DNA of 64,000 nt, taken from contig CAJMSH010000001.1 of assembly GCA_905216055.1 (NCBI GenBank), positions 1 through 64,000 on the forward strand. Direction: 5' to 3'. The stretch is from an uncultured bacterium (GTDB lineage Bacteria; Cyanobacteriota; Vampirovibrionia; Gastranaerophilales; Gastranaerophilaceae). Made by a program: the position numbers and the translations under genes. Position 1 is the stretch's first letter, and each line of letters begins with the position of its first letter. The notes under the pieces were generated by a model. That model did no database searches, was not told the DNA's origin, and saw nothing but the letters and a program-made list of their open reading frames with translations. Positions 25,534 to 33,286 of this stretch are shown here, piece after piece.

Positions 25534-26553
25534 ATGAACGGGATTTCAAAAGCAATGGTTATGTCAGCAGGGGTAGGATCAAGATTGGAACCTTTAACGT
25601 TATCAATCCCAAAACCTCTTGTACCTATAGTAAATAGGCCTGTAATGGATATTTTGTTTGAAAATCTTTCTAAAATAGGTGTTACTGATGTTATTTGTAA
25701 TACTTATTATTTGGCTGATAAAATTATTGAAAGATATTCTGATAATAATAATTTTGGTATAAATTTTAATTATATAAAAGAAACATCTTTGTCAGGCACT
25801 GCAGGTGGTGTAAAAAAATGTCAATCATTTTTTGATAAAGACAGTTCTTTTTTAGTAATGTCTGGTGATGGATTGTCAAATGCAGATTTAAAGAAGGCTA
25901 TTGAAATCCATAAAAATTCAAAAGCTATTGCAACAATCGGTATAAAAAGAATCCCGTTAGAGGAAGTCAGACATTTTGGGGTTGTTGTAACAGATAGTGA
26001 CGGTTTTATATCTGAATTTCAGGAAAAACCTCCTGTTGATAAGGCAAAAAGCAATTTTATAAATACAGGAATTTATGTATTTGATTATAAAATTTTTGAT
26101 TATATTCCAGAAAATACATTTTATGATTTTGCAAAAGACGTTTTCCCAAAACTATTAAAAGAGCATGTAATAAATACATTTGAAGTAAATGAATATTGGA
26201 GTGATATCGGTACGCTAGATCAGTACGTGCAATCAAATTGGGATTTATTCAGCGGAAATTGTGAGTTTTCGCATGCTCCTATTATAAAAACAGCTACAGG
26301 TTCTTATATTGCAGAAGATGCTGTTGTCCCGAAATCTGTAAAATTTATCGGAAATTCTGTAATCGGTAAATATTCAAATATTGGCGAAAATGCTGTTATT
26401 GAAAATAGTATAATATGGGATAATGTTATAGTAGATGCAAATGTTCATATTTCTAATTGTGTAATTGCTTCAAATTGTTCAATAAAAATGGATTTATATT
26501 CTCAAATAGTTGGCGCAGGTGAGATAATTTCTCCTGAATCGTTAAAAATATGA
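25534..26553 (+). CDS. NDP-sugar pyrophosphorylase (nucleotidyltransferase with beta-helix tail)
   Basis: 339 residues. The nucleotide-binding signature AMVMSAGVGSRLEPLTLSIP followed by KPLVPIVN (7-35), the SGDGLSNAD metal site (near 109), FQEKP (near 165) and the NTGIYVFD sugar site (near 180) define a sugar-1-phosphate nucleotidyltransferase. From about 255 the sequence becomes isoleucine/valine hexapeptide repeats (VIGKYSNIGENAVIENSIIW), a left-handed beta-helix. Mannose-1-phosphate guanylyl-, glucose-1-phosphate thymidylyl- or uridylyl-transferase activity is possible. It is divergent from the glycan-modifying cassette, which fits a role in surface sugars. Confidence 0.88.
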   Translation: MNGISKAMVMSAGVGSRLEPLTLSIPKPLVPIVNRPVMDILFENLSKIGVTDVICNTYYLADKIIERYSDNNNFGINFNYIKETSLSGTAGGVKKCQSFFDKDSSFLVMSGDGLSNADLKKAIEIHKNSKAIATIGIKRIPLEEVRHFGVVVTDSDGFISEFQEKPPVDKAKSNFINTGIYVFDYKIFDYIPENTFYDFAKDVFPKLLKEHVINTFEVNEYWSDIGTLDQYVQSNWDLFSGNCEFSHAPIIKTATGSYIAEDAVVPKSVKFIGNSVIGKYSNIGENAVIENSIIWDNVIVDANVHISNCVIASNCSIKMDLYSQIVGAGEIISPESLKI

Positions 26554-26580
26554 TATTAATTTGAATTTTCCGCTGTAAAA

Positions 26581-27120
26581 TTACCCATTTTTTAATTCTT
26601 TTATAGTTTTATATACTTTTTTTATATTGCTAATTCCTCCGATTCGGTATCGTTTTTTATTATTGTCATTAATTAAAATTTCTTTACTGTATCCGTATTC
26701 ATAAAGTCTTAAGTTATCTATATTTTCGTATGCCAAATTAATTTCAGATCCTAAATATTTGAATATGTTAATAGAATAAATTTTTAGAATTCTCTTATTA
26801 GTAAGACATAAAGAAAGCGAAAGTGATATTATACTGCTCAAATACAAGAATATAAGCAATATACCAATTAAAAAAGCGTTTTTGGTACTGATAAAATGAT
26901 ATATTTGAAAGTAGTAACAAGTTACTATTAAGATAATAAATGGAAAAATATAAATTAGCGGATGTAAATGCATATTTAATATGACATATTCATTAGGATA
27001 ATTCTCTTTAATGTAGTTTAATATAACTTTTTTATTATATCTCATAAAAAAGTATTCAGAATAGATAATCAATATAAAAAGTAATATATATATAGTTTTT
27101 TCTATATTATTCAAATTCAT
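26581..27120 (-). CDS. Membrane protein with PH-like domain
   Basis: 179 residues. Three hydrophobic spans (about 9-26, 53-71, 83-104) precede a C-terminal region, LTNKRILKIYSINIFKYLGS through EINLAYENIDNLRLYEYG, resembling bacterial PH domains (YdbT/bPH_2 type), where the phrase L-T-N-K-R-I is characteristic. Function unknown. It overlaps the Kelch-repeat gene by 4 nt. Base composition is very AT-rich, like its partner. Confidence 0.6.
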   Translation of the reverse strand: MNLNNIEKTIYILLFILIIYSEYFFMRYNKKVILNYIKENYPNEYVILNMHLHPLIYIFPFIILIVTCYYFQIYHFISTKNAFLIGILLIFLYLSSIISLSLSLCLTNKRILKIYSINIFKYLGSEINLAYENIDNLRLYEYGYSKEILINDNNKKRYRIGGISNIKKVYKTIKELKNG

Positions 27121-28439
27121 AAATTCCTCTCTTTATATATAACACCATAAGTATTACTTTTGCCCAAAAATTTTGAAACTCCTATAAAAAAGACAGTTCC
27201 ATTATCTAAAGCAATTGCATTATAAAAATTATATTTGTCAGGAATTTCTCCAAGATATTCAAAGCTATTTGTTTTTGGATCAAATACTTCCATTGATTTA
27301 ATAGATTTATGATTTTTGAAAATGGATTGATCTCGAATTGTTCCACCCCATATCAAAATTTTTCCATCATTTAGCAGAACAGAATGTAAACTTGCAGATG
27401 AGTATGGTCTATTTATTGCTAAATTTCCCAAATCATAAAACATTTCAGTCGTTGGATCAAATATTTCTGCAGAATTATATGCTTCTTTTGAACTACCACT
27501 TATAATTATAACTCTGCCATCAGGTAGCTTTTGTACTGTTGGAGCAGGATAACTTGAGTTTCTCTTTTTTAATAAATTGCCTATTTGCCTAAATGTTTCT
27601 GTTTCAGGATTGTATATTTCTGCAGTTCCTTCACATAGCCAAAGAACCAATACCTCTCCATTATTAAGAGTTATTGCTTGTTCGCTAGTATCAGAAAGAC
27701 GATATGTAATATCTTTATTTACTCCTCCCTTTTTAATAATATTTATAACAGACTCTCCTGCAAATTTAAATTTCTCTGTTGTTGGGTCAAATTTCTCTGC
27801 ATATTTTGAATTTTGTTCACGTTCTAAACGATACTTAATATTTTCTAAGCCAACATTGTCATATTTTCCCGGAAGTTGTACTAAGCCATTTGTAAGCAAA
27901 ATTTGTCCATTTTTTAGTTTTGTAAGTCCATATTGAGATCGTGGTACTAACATTTTCCCCGAAACTTTAAATGTATCTGTTTTTGGATCATATATATATG
28001 CATATTTACTTATTTCACACATCTTTAATTCAAAATCAGTTATAGCCATTTTATTAGATGGTTGAGGACAATACCCCTCAGCAAAAAGGACTCTTCCATC
28101 GTCAAGGACTATATGGTTACCACGTAGCCATATTTTGGGTTGAGTAATATTTTCAAAATTGTTTGTTTTAGGATTATATAGCTCATATGCTTGAATATAT
28201 CTTTTCCACTCAGGTATTGGATTACTTAAATCTACTGGTAAAATATTAGAACTTGAAATTAAAATTTTTCCATCTTTTAATTTTGTGAGATTAGCATTAC
28301 TATGATTATATATCGTTGGCCCAATATATTTAAAATTATTTAAACTATTAGATAAAGTTAATTGTTGAAAACTTATAAGTAAAATAAATAATATTATAAT
28401 TTTAGTTAATTCCCGTATATATTTACTTTTTTTCATCAC
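27117..28439 (-). CDS. Secreted Kelch-repeat protein
   Basis: 440 residues. A signal or anchor sequence (IIILFILLISFQQLTLS, 14-30) is followed by about six Kelch-type repeats. Each contains a 'L..G.ILI..G' strand (LKDGKILISSS, LDDGRVLFAEG, LKNGQILLTNG, LPDGRVIIISG, LNDGKILIWGG, LDNGTVFFIGV) and an 'A.IYDP.T..F' strand. Together they should form one beta-propeller outside the cytoplasm. Kelch propellers bind proteins or carbohydrates. The ATG at 28439 lies in ATGATG after GAAG. The next gene, a PH-like membrane protein, overlaps it by 4 nt, so the two products may form a surface complex. Confidence 0.85.
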   Translation of the reverse strand: MMKKSKYIRELTKIIILFILLISFQQLTLSNSLNNFKYIGPTIYNHSNANLTKLKDGKILISSSNILPVDLSNPIPEWKRYIQAYELYNPKTNNFENITQPKIWLRGNHIVLDDGRVLFAEGYCPQPSNKMAITDFELKMCEISKYAYIYDPKTDTFKVSGKMLVPRSQYGLTKLKNGQILLTNGLVQLPGKYDNVGLENIKYRLEREQNSKYAEKFDPTTEKFKFAGESVINIIKKGGVNKDITYRLSDTSEQAITLNNGEVLVLWLCEGTAEIYNPETETFRQIGNLLKKRNSSYPAPTVQKLPDGRVIIISGSSKEAYNSAEIFDPTTEMFYDLGNLAINRPYSSASLHSVLLNDGKILIWGGTIRDQSIFKNHKSIKSMEVFDPKTNSFEYLGEIPDKYNFYNAIALDNGTVFFIGVSKFLGKSNTYGVIYKERNL

Positions 28440-28595
28440 TTCTTCATTACCCCAGTTTTAAATAAAATATAATATATAGAATATTTCAGTACACGATAAT
28501 ATATATCTAAAATTTTGTCAAGCCATATCTTTCGGGCAATTATGCAACAACTTTTTTTTCTGTTAGTAAGAGTTATATTTAATATACAAATTATC

Positions 28596-28679
28596 GTCAT
28601 TCCGAATTTATTTCGAAATCTCACATTTATTGAATTTTGTTTTACTTGATACAGATCCCTGAACCAAGTTCAGGATGAC
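28596..28679. repeat. Pair of degenerate REP-like palindromes
   Basis: gtcattccgaatttatttcg (28596-28621) and gatccctgaaccaagttcag (about 28653-28679) are facing members of the palindrome family seen at 1-290 and 6306-6755. The gap 28440-28818 otherwise holds AT-rich sequence; a 62-residue frame (28436-28624) begins inside this repeat and is not credited as a gene. Confidence 0.65.
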
Positions 28680-28818
28680 TTAATTATTTTATATAAATTT
28701 TTGTATTAAAAAAAAAGAGGGTTTAAACCATCTTAAAATGGCGGCAATTGTGCGTGCAGGTATGAACAAATAGCTTTAGCTATATGCGAGTTTAATGAAG
28801 ATAAAGCAAGCAAATAAA

Positions 28819-29697
28819 CTACATATTTTGCATTTCTTCAAGAATTTTTCGAGCATACTTTCGATAAAATTTATCTTTTGAATTTACATGTTGTAATGCA
28901 ACTTTTTTTATCTGTTCAATATCTGATGGATATTTTGATTTTGGGAGGATATATTCTAACACAACTTTTTGATAGCCATTATAAGGGTCTACTTCTTTTG
29001 AGACTAATTTATATTCTGCTCCGCGAGGCATTAGAAATTCTGAAGAATGTTGCATTGCAAGTGTTGCTTCATTATTGAAACCTCCGCGTGAAACTCTAGC
29101 CCCCTTAGGAATTCTAATAATCTGTAGCATATGATTAGGTTTTGATGGCGCAAAACAGCTATCAAAAAGACCTGCTTCACGTTGAAATACATAAGTATAA
29201 CCTTCATCTAGCTTGACTATATCTCCAACTTTTGCTTTTGCGATTATATCAAAAGGAGCTATTGTTTTATCTTTAGAACACCCAATTCCGCGATATCCAA
29301 TGCAATCTTTTTCAAGTGGAGTTAGTTTCGCAAATTCTTTATCTATCTGAATTATTCTATATCCCGTATCTAATTCATCATCAATAATATTCCCGTCCCT
29401 TAAAGAATTGATATCATTTCGGATGCGACGGTTAAATGCTTCAACTTTTCCATGGCTTTGAATATGCGAATTAGGAATGTTGTTGTCTGGAATATATTCT
29501 GCAGGATTTTTTGTCCAACGATTTGCTTGTTTAGAAATCTGCACAACGTCACTTTCTAGTTGAGGTCCTAATTTCAACCCGGTTGTATTAATTTTTACAG
29601 GTCTAGTCGCAAGCAAGCTCTTACCGTTTCTTGCCCAAGCAATAATTTCTTTTCCTAGTTGTAAACCAGCCTTTTCAATTCCCATAATTTTATTCAC
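28819..29697 (-). CDS. Putative ADP-ribosyltransferase-like protein
   Basis: 292 residues. The C-terminal half matches the order of an R-S-E type ADP-ribosyltransferase: YRGIG with R136, a central strand region (YTYVFQREAGLFDSC, 167-181), then NNEATLAMQHSSEFLMPRG, where E220 starts the E-(F/V)-L-x-P-R-G run common after the catalytic Glu. The usual S-T-S and the first residue of the [QE]-x-E pair (here S218) are not obvious, so activity is unproven. No signal peptide; the N-terminal 80 residues are lysine/arginine-rich. It may be a toxin or host-directed effector. It stands alone, with no immunity-like gene beside it. Confidence 0.5.
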   Translation of the reverse strand: MNKIMGIEKAGLQLGKEIIAWARNGKSLLATRPVKINTTGLKLGPQLESDVVQISKQANRWTKNPAEYIPDNNIPNSHIQSHGKVEAFNRRIRNDINSLRDGNIIDDELDTGYRIIQIDKEFAKLTPLEKDCIGYRGIGCSKDKTIAPFDIIAKAKVGDIVKLDEGYTYVFQREAGLFDSCFAPSKPNHMLQIIRIPKGARVSRGGFNNEATLAMQHSSEFLMPRGAEYKLVSKEVDPYNGYQKVVLEYILPKSKYPSDIEQIKKVALQHVNSKDKFYRKYARKILEEMQNM

Positions 29698-29951
29698 CTA
29701 ATACATATATAAATTAATTCTTACCATCAAATTTGCCCATACATTAAGAAATATTAAAACTTACACTAATCCCCTTTAACCAATCACCCCTCAAGCGCTT
29801 CTAAAATGTTCAATTGAGGATAAGTTATATCGAAAATAATATATTATAACAAAAAGCTAAATATATAGCTGTATCCTGTCTTTAATAGTCTATTAAAAAA
29901 GAAAAATAAAATAGCGGCTCTCGAACAAGTTCAAATGCAGACTACAAGTAC

Positions 29952-29973
29952 AAAAAAAGCACCCGAAGGTGCT
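29952..29973 (-). terminator. Terminator after tRNA-Asp
   Basis: Stem AGCACC/GGTGCT with a TTCG loop on the minus strand and a seven-T tail. Confidence 0.85.
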
Positions 29974-29984
29974 AAATTTAAAAA

Positions 29985-30062
29985 TGGCGGGAACGACGAG
30001 GCTCGAACTCGCGACCTCATGCGTGACAGGCATGCGCTCTAACCAAACTGAGCTACGCTCCC
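29985..30062 (-). tRNA. tRNA-Asp (anticodon GTC), CCA encoded
   Basis: Minus-strand cloverleaf: acceptor GGGAGCG/CGTTCCC, D arm GCTC...GAGC, anticodon loop CTGTCAC, T loop TTCGAGC, discriminator G and a genome-encoded CCA. It is the only one of the five tRNA genes here that encodes CCA. Confidence 0.94.
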
Positions 30063-30210
30063 ATATTTGTTTGTCAATGCCTTTCGACAATGTTTATTAT
30101 AATATGCTGATTTTTTTTTTGCAAGTGGGTAATTTGTTTTTTTTTGTGAAAATCTGTAAATTATTTATGTTTTTATAGCAATTTATTTTTTTACGGTAGT
30201 TATTCCTGGT

Positions 30211-30960
30211 ATGAATAGTATATCTAATAATATTAATTTTACCGGAAGATGCCCGCAAGTTAGGGATGCTCAATGGGTTTGTCATGTCGTAAATACGGCA
30301 TATCCGCATGTATCTTCTACCAGATTTAGTGCCCCTATGTACAGGCTTAAGCAGGAAAATGCCGAGTTATATAATAAATTTATTGATAAAAATCCGTTTC
30401 ATGTATCTGGACCTTTTAATTTTAGGGAATTAAAACTTGTTGCGTTATTTGATTGGCAAAAACGTCTTGTTGACAAATTAAACAGAGTAAGACGAGAGTG
30501 GCAGTATGGCTGTAAAAGTAGTTCTCAACTGGTAAATAACGTTATAGGACAGTTAAAATTTGGTAAAATTGGTAATTGTGGCGAAGATGCGTTGTTGTCT
30601 GAGGCAATTTTGAAAATTAACGGCGTTAAAAACTCTTATACTGCAAATTTAATTACTGATAATTCAAAAATTGATCATAGCGTTTGCGTTTTTAATCGGG
30701 ATGGCTCAAAGTTTGATGGTAAAGTTACTAAAAATACTATAATCATTGATCCTTGGATTGGAGCTGCTGATTTTGCACAAAATATGTTTTTGAAATATAA
30801 AAGTCTTGCTAATAAATATTTCTTTAATATTGATGATAAATCAAAATTAGGTTTAACTAATATTAAAAGTTTAAATTTATCAGGTAAAGATACTTTTTTG
30901 TTAGCACTGAAGCATGGTAAATTAGTTTATCCTGGTGTGACAAGAGAATTTATGCAATAA
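30211..30960 (+). CDS. Putative Cys-His-Asp hydrolase with N-terminal INFTG motif
   Basis: 249 residues, no exact family. It shows a transglutaminase/papain-like layout: C123 in IGNCGEDALL, H156 in KIDHSVCVF and D180 in IIIDPWIG, all at the starts of expected helix or strands. The same order is found in transglutaminase-like proteases and in YopT/AvrPphB effectors. The N-terminus has NINFTG at 7-12, a short motif shared with other proteins here, and no classical signal peptide. No good ribosome site is seen. It is flanked by tRNA-Asp and by a terminator shared with the GH57 gene. A secreted or effector role is inference. Confidence 0.55.
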   Translation: MNSISNNINFTGRCPQVRDAQWVCHVVNTAYPHVSSTRFSAPMYRLKQENAELYNKFIDKNPFHVSGPFNFRELKLVALFDWQKRLVDKLNRVRREWQYGCKSSSQLVNNVIGQLKFGKIGNCGEDALLSEAILKINGVKNSYTANLITDNSKIDHSVCVFNRDGSKFDGKVTKNTIIIDPWIGAADFAQNMFLKYKSLANKYFFNIDDKSKLGLTNIKSLNLSGKDTFLLALKHGKLVYPGVTREFMQ

Positions 30961-30965
30961 AAAAA

Positions 30966-30996
30966 GAACTTCTCAATTTTTGAGAAGCTCTTTTTT
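30966..30996. terminator. Bidirectional terminator
   Basis: Stem gaacttctcaa/ttgagaagctc with one mismatch, A-run before and T-run after, between convergent genes. Confidence 0.85.
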
Positions 30997-31009
30997 ATAT
31001 GTTTGAATT

Positions 31010-32728
31010 TTATTTATATAATGGTGCAAGCTTTGCTGATTGTTGAGGAATAACTCCTTCTTCTATTGATTGGTAAACTCTATAATCAATTTGTGGGAAG
31101 CAGTTATCAATGTCTTCAATCTCTTTAAGTTTAGCTTCATCAATATTTCCGCTTTCAATCATATCGCAAATTGTTTCAAATCTGTCAACATGTTCTCTAA
31201 ATCTGTCTGTCGCATAATCTTTAGCCTGCCATGTTGTAATCAAGAATGGCCAGTCTGAACTTTGTAATAACAGATTTTCTCTTGCCATTTGATTTAGTGC
31301 TCTGTGAAGCAGTTTATCTTGCGGAATTTCAGGATATTTATCAGCAATAGCATTAATCCTTTTTTCACAAGCATGGATTATTGGCCACATCCATTCTGTT
31401 AAATGGTTGTTCCATACATAGAAGTGTCCGCCTTGTCCCCAAGAACTTTCAGGAATTTGGATTGCTTCTTTTGGCGGATATTTGTGAATATATTCACCGG
31501 CAGTCATTCTTTCAACTTCCGGTAAGTATGTTGCGAATTTTTTAATTACTTGTTTGATAAATTCAACACCTTCAAACCACCAGTGTCCGAATAATTCTGT
31601 ATCGAATGATACCATTACAAGTCCTTCTTTACCTGTTGCTTTTTTGTAATCATTTAGCATGTGATAAATTAGGGTTGTATAGTGATCTGAGTTTTCGTTA
31701 ACTTTGTTTAATGCTAATACAGGGTCGTAAAGCATTTTGTCCCCTAAATCTGTTGTTGGGGAAGTTATTCTCCAGTAGTGCATACCGGATTTGTCATCTT
31801 TTTTGTGGAATTCTCTATAAACGCCATCACCAGGATAACCGTCTGCAGCTGACCAAACTTGATAGCCAGCTCGGTCATTTCTACCCATTACAGCAACTTG
31901 TGCATCAGGTAACCAGTAAGCAGAATAAGTATCATATCCTGTTGCAGGACGATCAGGTAAAGGAATGTATTCAATATTTCCGTAAACACCGATTACACGT
32001 CTGTTTCCGATAGAATTTCCGCCTTCAATAACGTGTGATTCAGTAAAGAAATATTCAATTCCGTTATTTTGTAATGTTACTTCAATTGCAGGTCTCCAAT
32101 GTTTTTTGCCATCTTTGCCTACGTATTCGTAACCTTGTCTGTATGCACATTCAGGAAGCCAGCATCCGCATGCTTTTTTACCAAATAATCTTTTTGTTGT
32201 GTCTGAACCGATTTTGAATTGAGCATTCAAGTTGCTGTCTGTTGCAAGTAATGGAGAAAATCCATGTGTTGCACCTGATGTTGTAATTTCGATACATCCT
32301 AAGTCTTGAAATTTTTTAAATTGGGCAATTAAGTCCATTCCGTATTTATTTACAAATGAATCTTTGATATTAGAGAACCAATCAAAATAATATTTTGCAA
32401 GGTATTTCAAGTGTTGTGAATGAGCAACCTTCGGATCAGGATATCTGTCTAAATCTTTAGATACCTGAGCAATTCTTGAATCAAGATATTTAACGAAGCC
32501 AAGTTTCAAGTGTTCATCGTTAAGCTGTTCTGCAAGAATCGGGGTAATACCCACGGTTAACTTTGCTTTAATACCTTCATCATACAGTTCGGAGATAGCA
32601 TTCAATAATGGAATGTAAGTTTCTGCCATACATTCATAAAGATTTTCTTCCCCAAAAGGCCACATACCGGCTTTTCTGTAATAAGGAAGGTGGCTGTGTA
32701 ACATAAATACGAATTGTCCTACTGACAT
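31010..32728 (-). CDS. GH57 1,4-alpha-glucan branching enzyme-like protein
   Basis: 572 residues from the ATG at 32728, which follows GGAGG by 5 nt; an in-frame ATG four codons upstream lies inside that ribosome site. N-terminal FMLHSHLPYYRKAG is the GH57 first motif. E193 in CWLPECAYRQGYE is the likely nucleophile and D376 in VSFDTELFGHWWFEG the acid/base. GH57 branching enzymes introduce alpha-1,6 branches into glycogen in Cyanobacteria, Thermotogae and archaea; a DUF1957-type C-terminal helical domain is present (WMWPIIHACEKR and later). It probably works with malQ (10.9 kb) in glycogen metabolism. Confidence 0.9.
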   Translation of the reverse strand: MSVGQFVFMLHSHLPYYRKAGMWPFGEENLYECMAETYIPLLNAISELYDEGIKAKLTVGITPILAEQLNDEHLKLGFVKYLDSRIAQVSKDLDRYPDPKVAHSQHLKYLAKYYFDWFSNIKDSFVNKYGMDLIAQFKKFQDLGCIEITTSGATHGFSPLLATDSNLNAQFKIGSDTTKRLFGKKACGCWLPECAYRQGYEYVGKDGKKHWRPAIEVTLQNNGIEYFFTESHVIEGGNSIGNRRVIGVYGNIEYIPLPDRPATGYDTYSAYWLPDAQVAVMGRNDRAGYQVWSAADGYPGDGVYREFHKKDDKSGMHYWRITSPTTDLGDKMLYDPVLALNKVNENSDHYTTLIYHMLNDYKKATGKEGLVMVSFDTELFGHWWFEGVEFIKQVIKKFATYLPEVERMTAGEYIHKYPPKEAIQIPESSWGQGGHFYVWNNHLTEWMWPIIHACEKRINAIADKYPEIPQDKLLHRALNQMARENLLLQSSDWPFLITTWQAKDYATDRFREHVDRFETICDMIESGNIDEAKLKEIEDIDNCFPQIDYRVYQSIEEGVIPQQSAKLAPLYK

Positions 32729-32872
32729 TTTTGCCTCCATATCTCTTATTTAAACGAATTATTATATAACTATAATTCTTACTTATATATTATTTATACC
32801 ACAAATGGTTAAAAAATATAATCCTTAAGAACTAATTCTTGTGTACAATGTTACAAAAATTAAAATAAATAA

Positions 32873-33199
32873 TTATTTAAAAATTTTATCAATGTCTCCA
32901 TCCCCGAATATTCGCTTTTTTATTTCATTAATATGTTTTTCATATTTATCTGTTTTCAAATTAATTTTTTTTGCTAATTCCCGCATTACGGCATATTGTT
33001 GAATTTCTATTTCTACAACTTGAATATCATTTAATCTGTCTTCTCCTGCCATTCGATTCATAAATGTATCAATAGTATATTGCAAAATTTCGATTTGGCG
33101 TAAGACAAATTTATCAATTGGGAGGTTATTTAATTGCGCTTCTTTTATTTTTTGTTCAAGTATTTCAAGTTCTAATTCTTCGTTAAAATTTGAATTCAT
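32873..33199 (-). CDS. Small hypothetical helical protein
   Basis: 108 residues, strongly helical and charged (EELELEILEQKIKEAQ at the start, KINEIKKRIF-like end), with GGAG 5 nt before the ATG. No signal peptide or membrane span and no family recognised. The gene is 87 nt downstream of the large calpain-like gene on the same strand, so it could be co-transcribed and encode a chaperone or partner for it; its small, acidic, helical character would fit that, but this is conjecture. Confidence 0.6.
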   Translation of the reverse strand: MNSNFNEELELEILEQKIKEAQLNNLPIDKFVLRQIEILQYTIDTFMNRMAGEDRLNDIQVVEIEIQQYAVMRELAKKINLKTDKYEKHINEIKKRIFGDGDIDKIFK

Positions 33200-33286
33200 G
33201 TAATCTCCAAAGTTTAATAATATGAATTATAGCATATATATAAATTATATGTATATACTTTTTAATTTATATTATTTATATTGTTT

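Noticed and set aside
28436..28624. 62-residue minus-strand frame overlapping the Kelch gene by 4 nt
   Set aside because: It begins inside a REP-like palindrome and encodes a typical read-through of that repeat (MRFRNKFGMT); no ribosome site or recognisable protein.
29893..30178. Two frames across tRNA-Asp
   Set aside because: They are translations of the tRNA gene and terminator on either strand.
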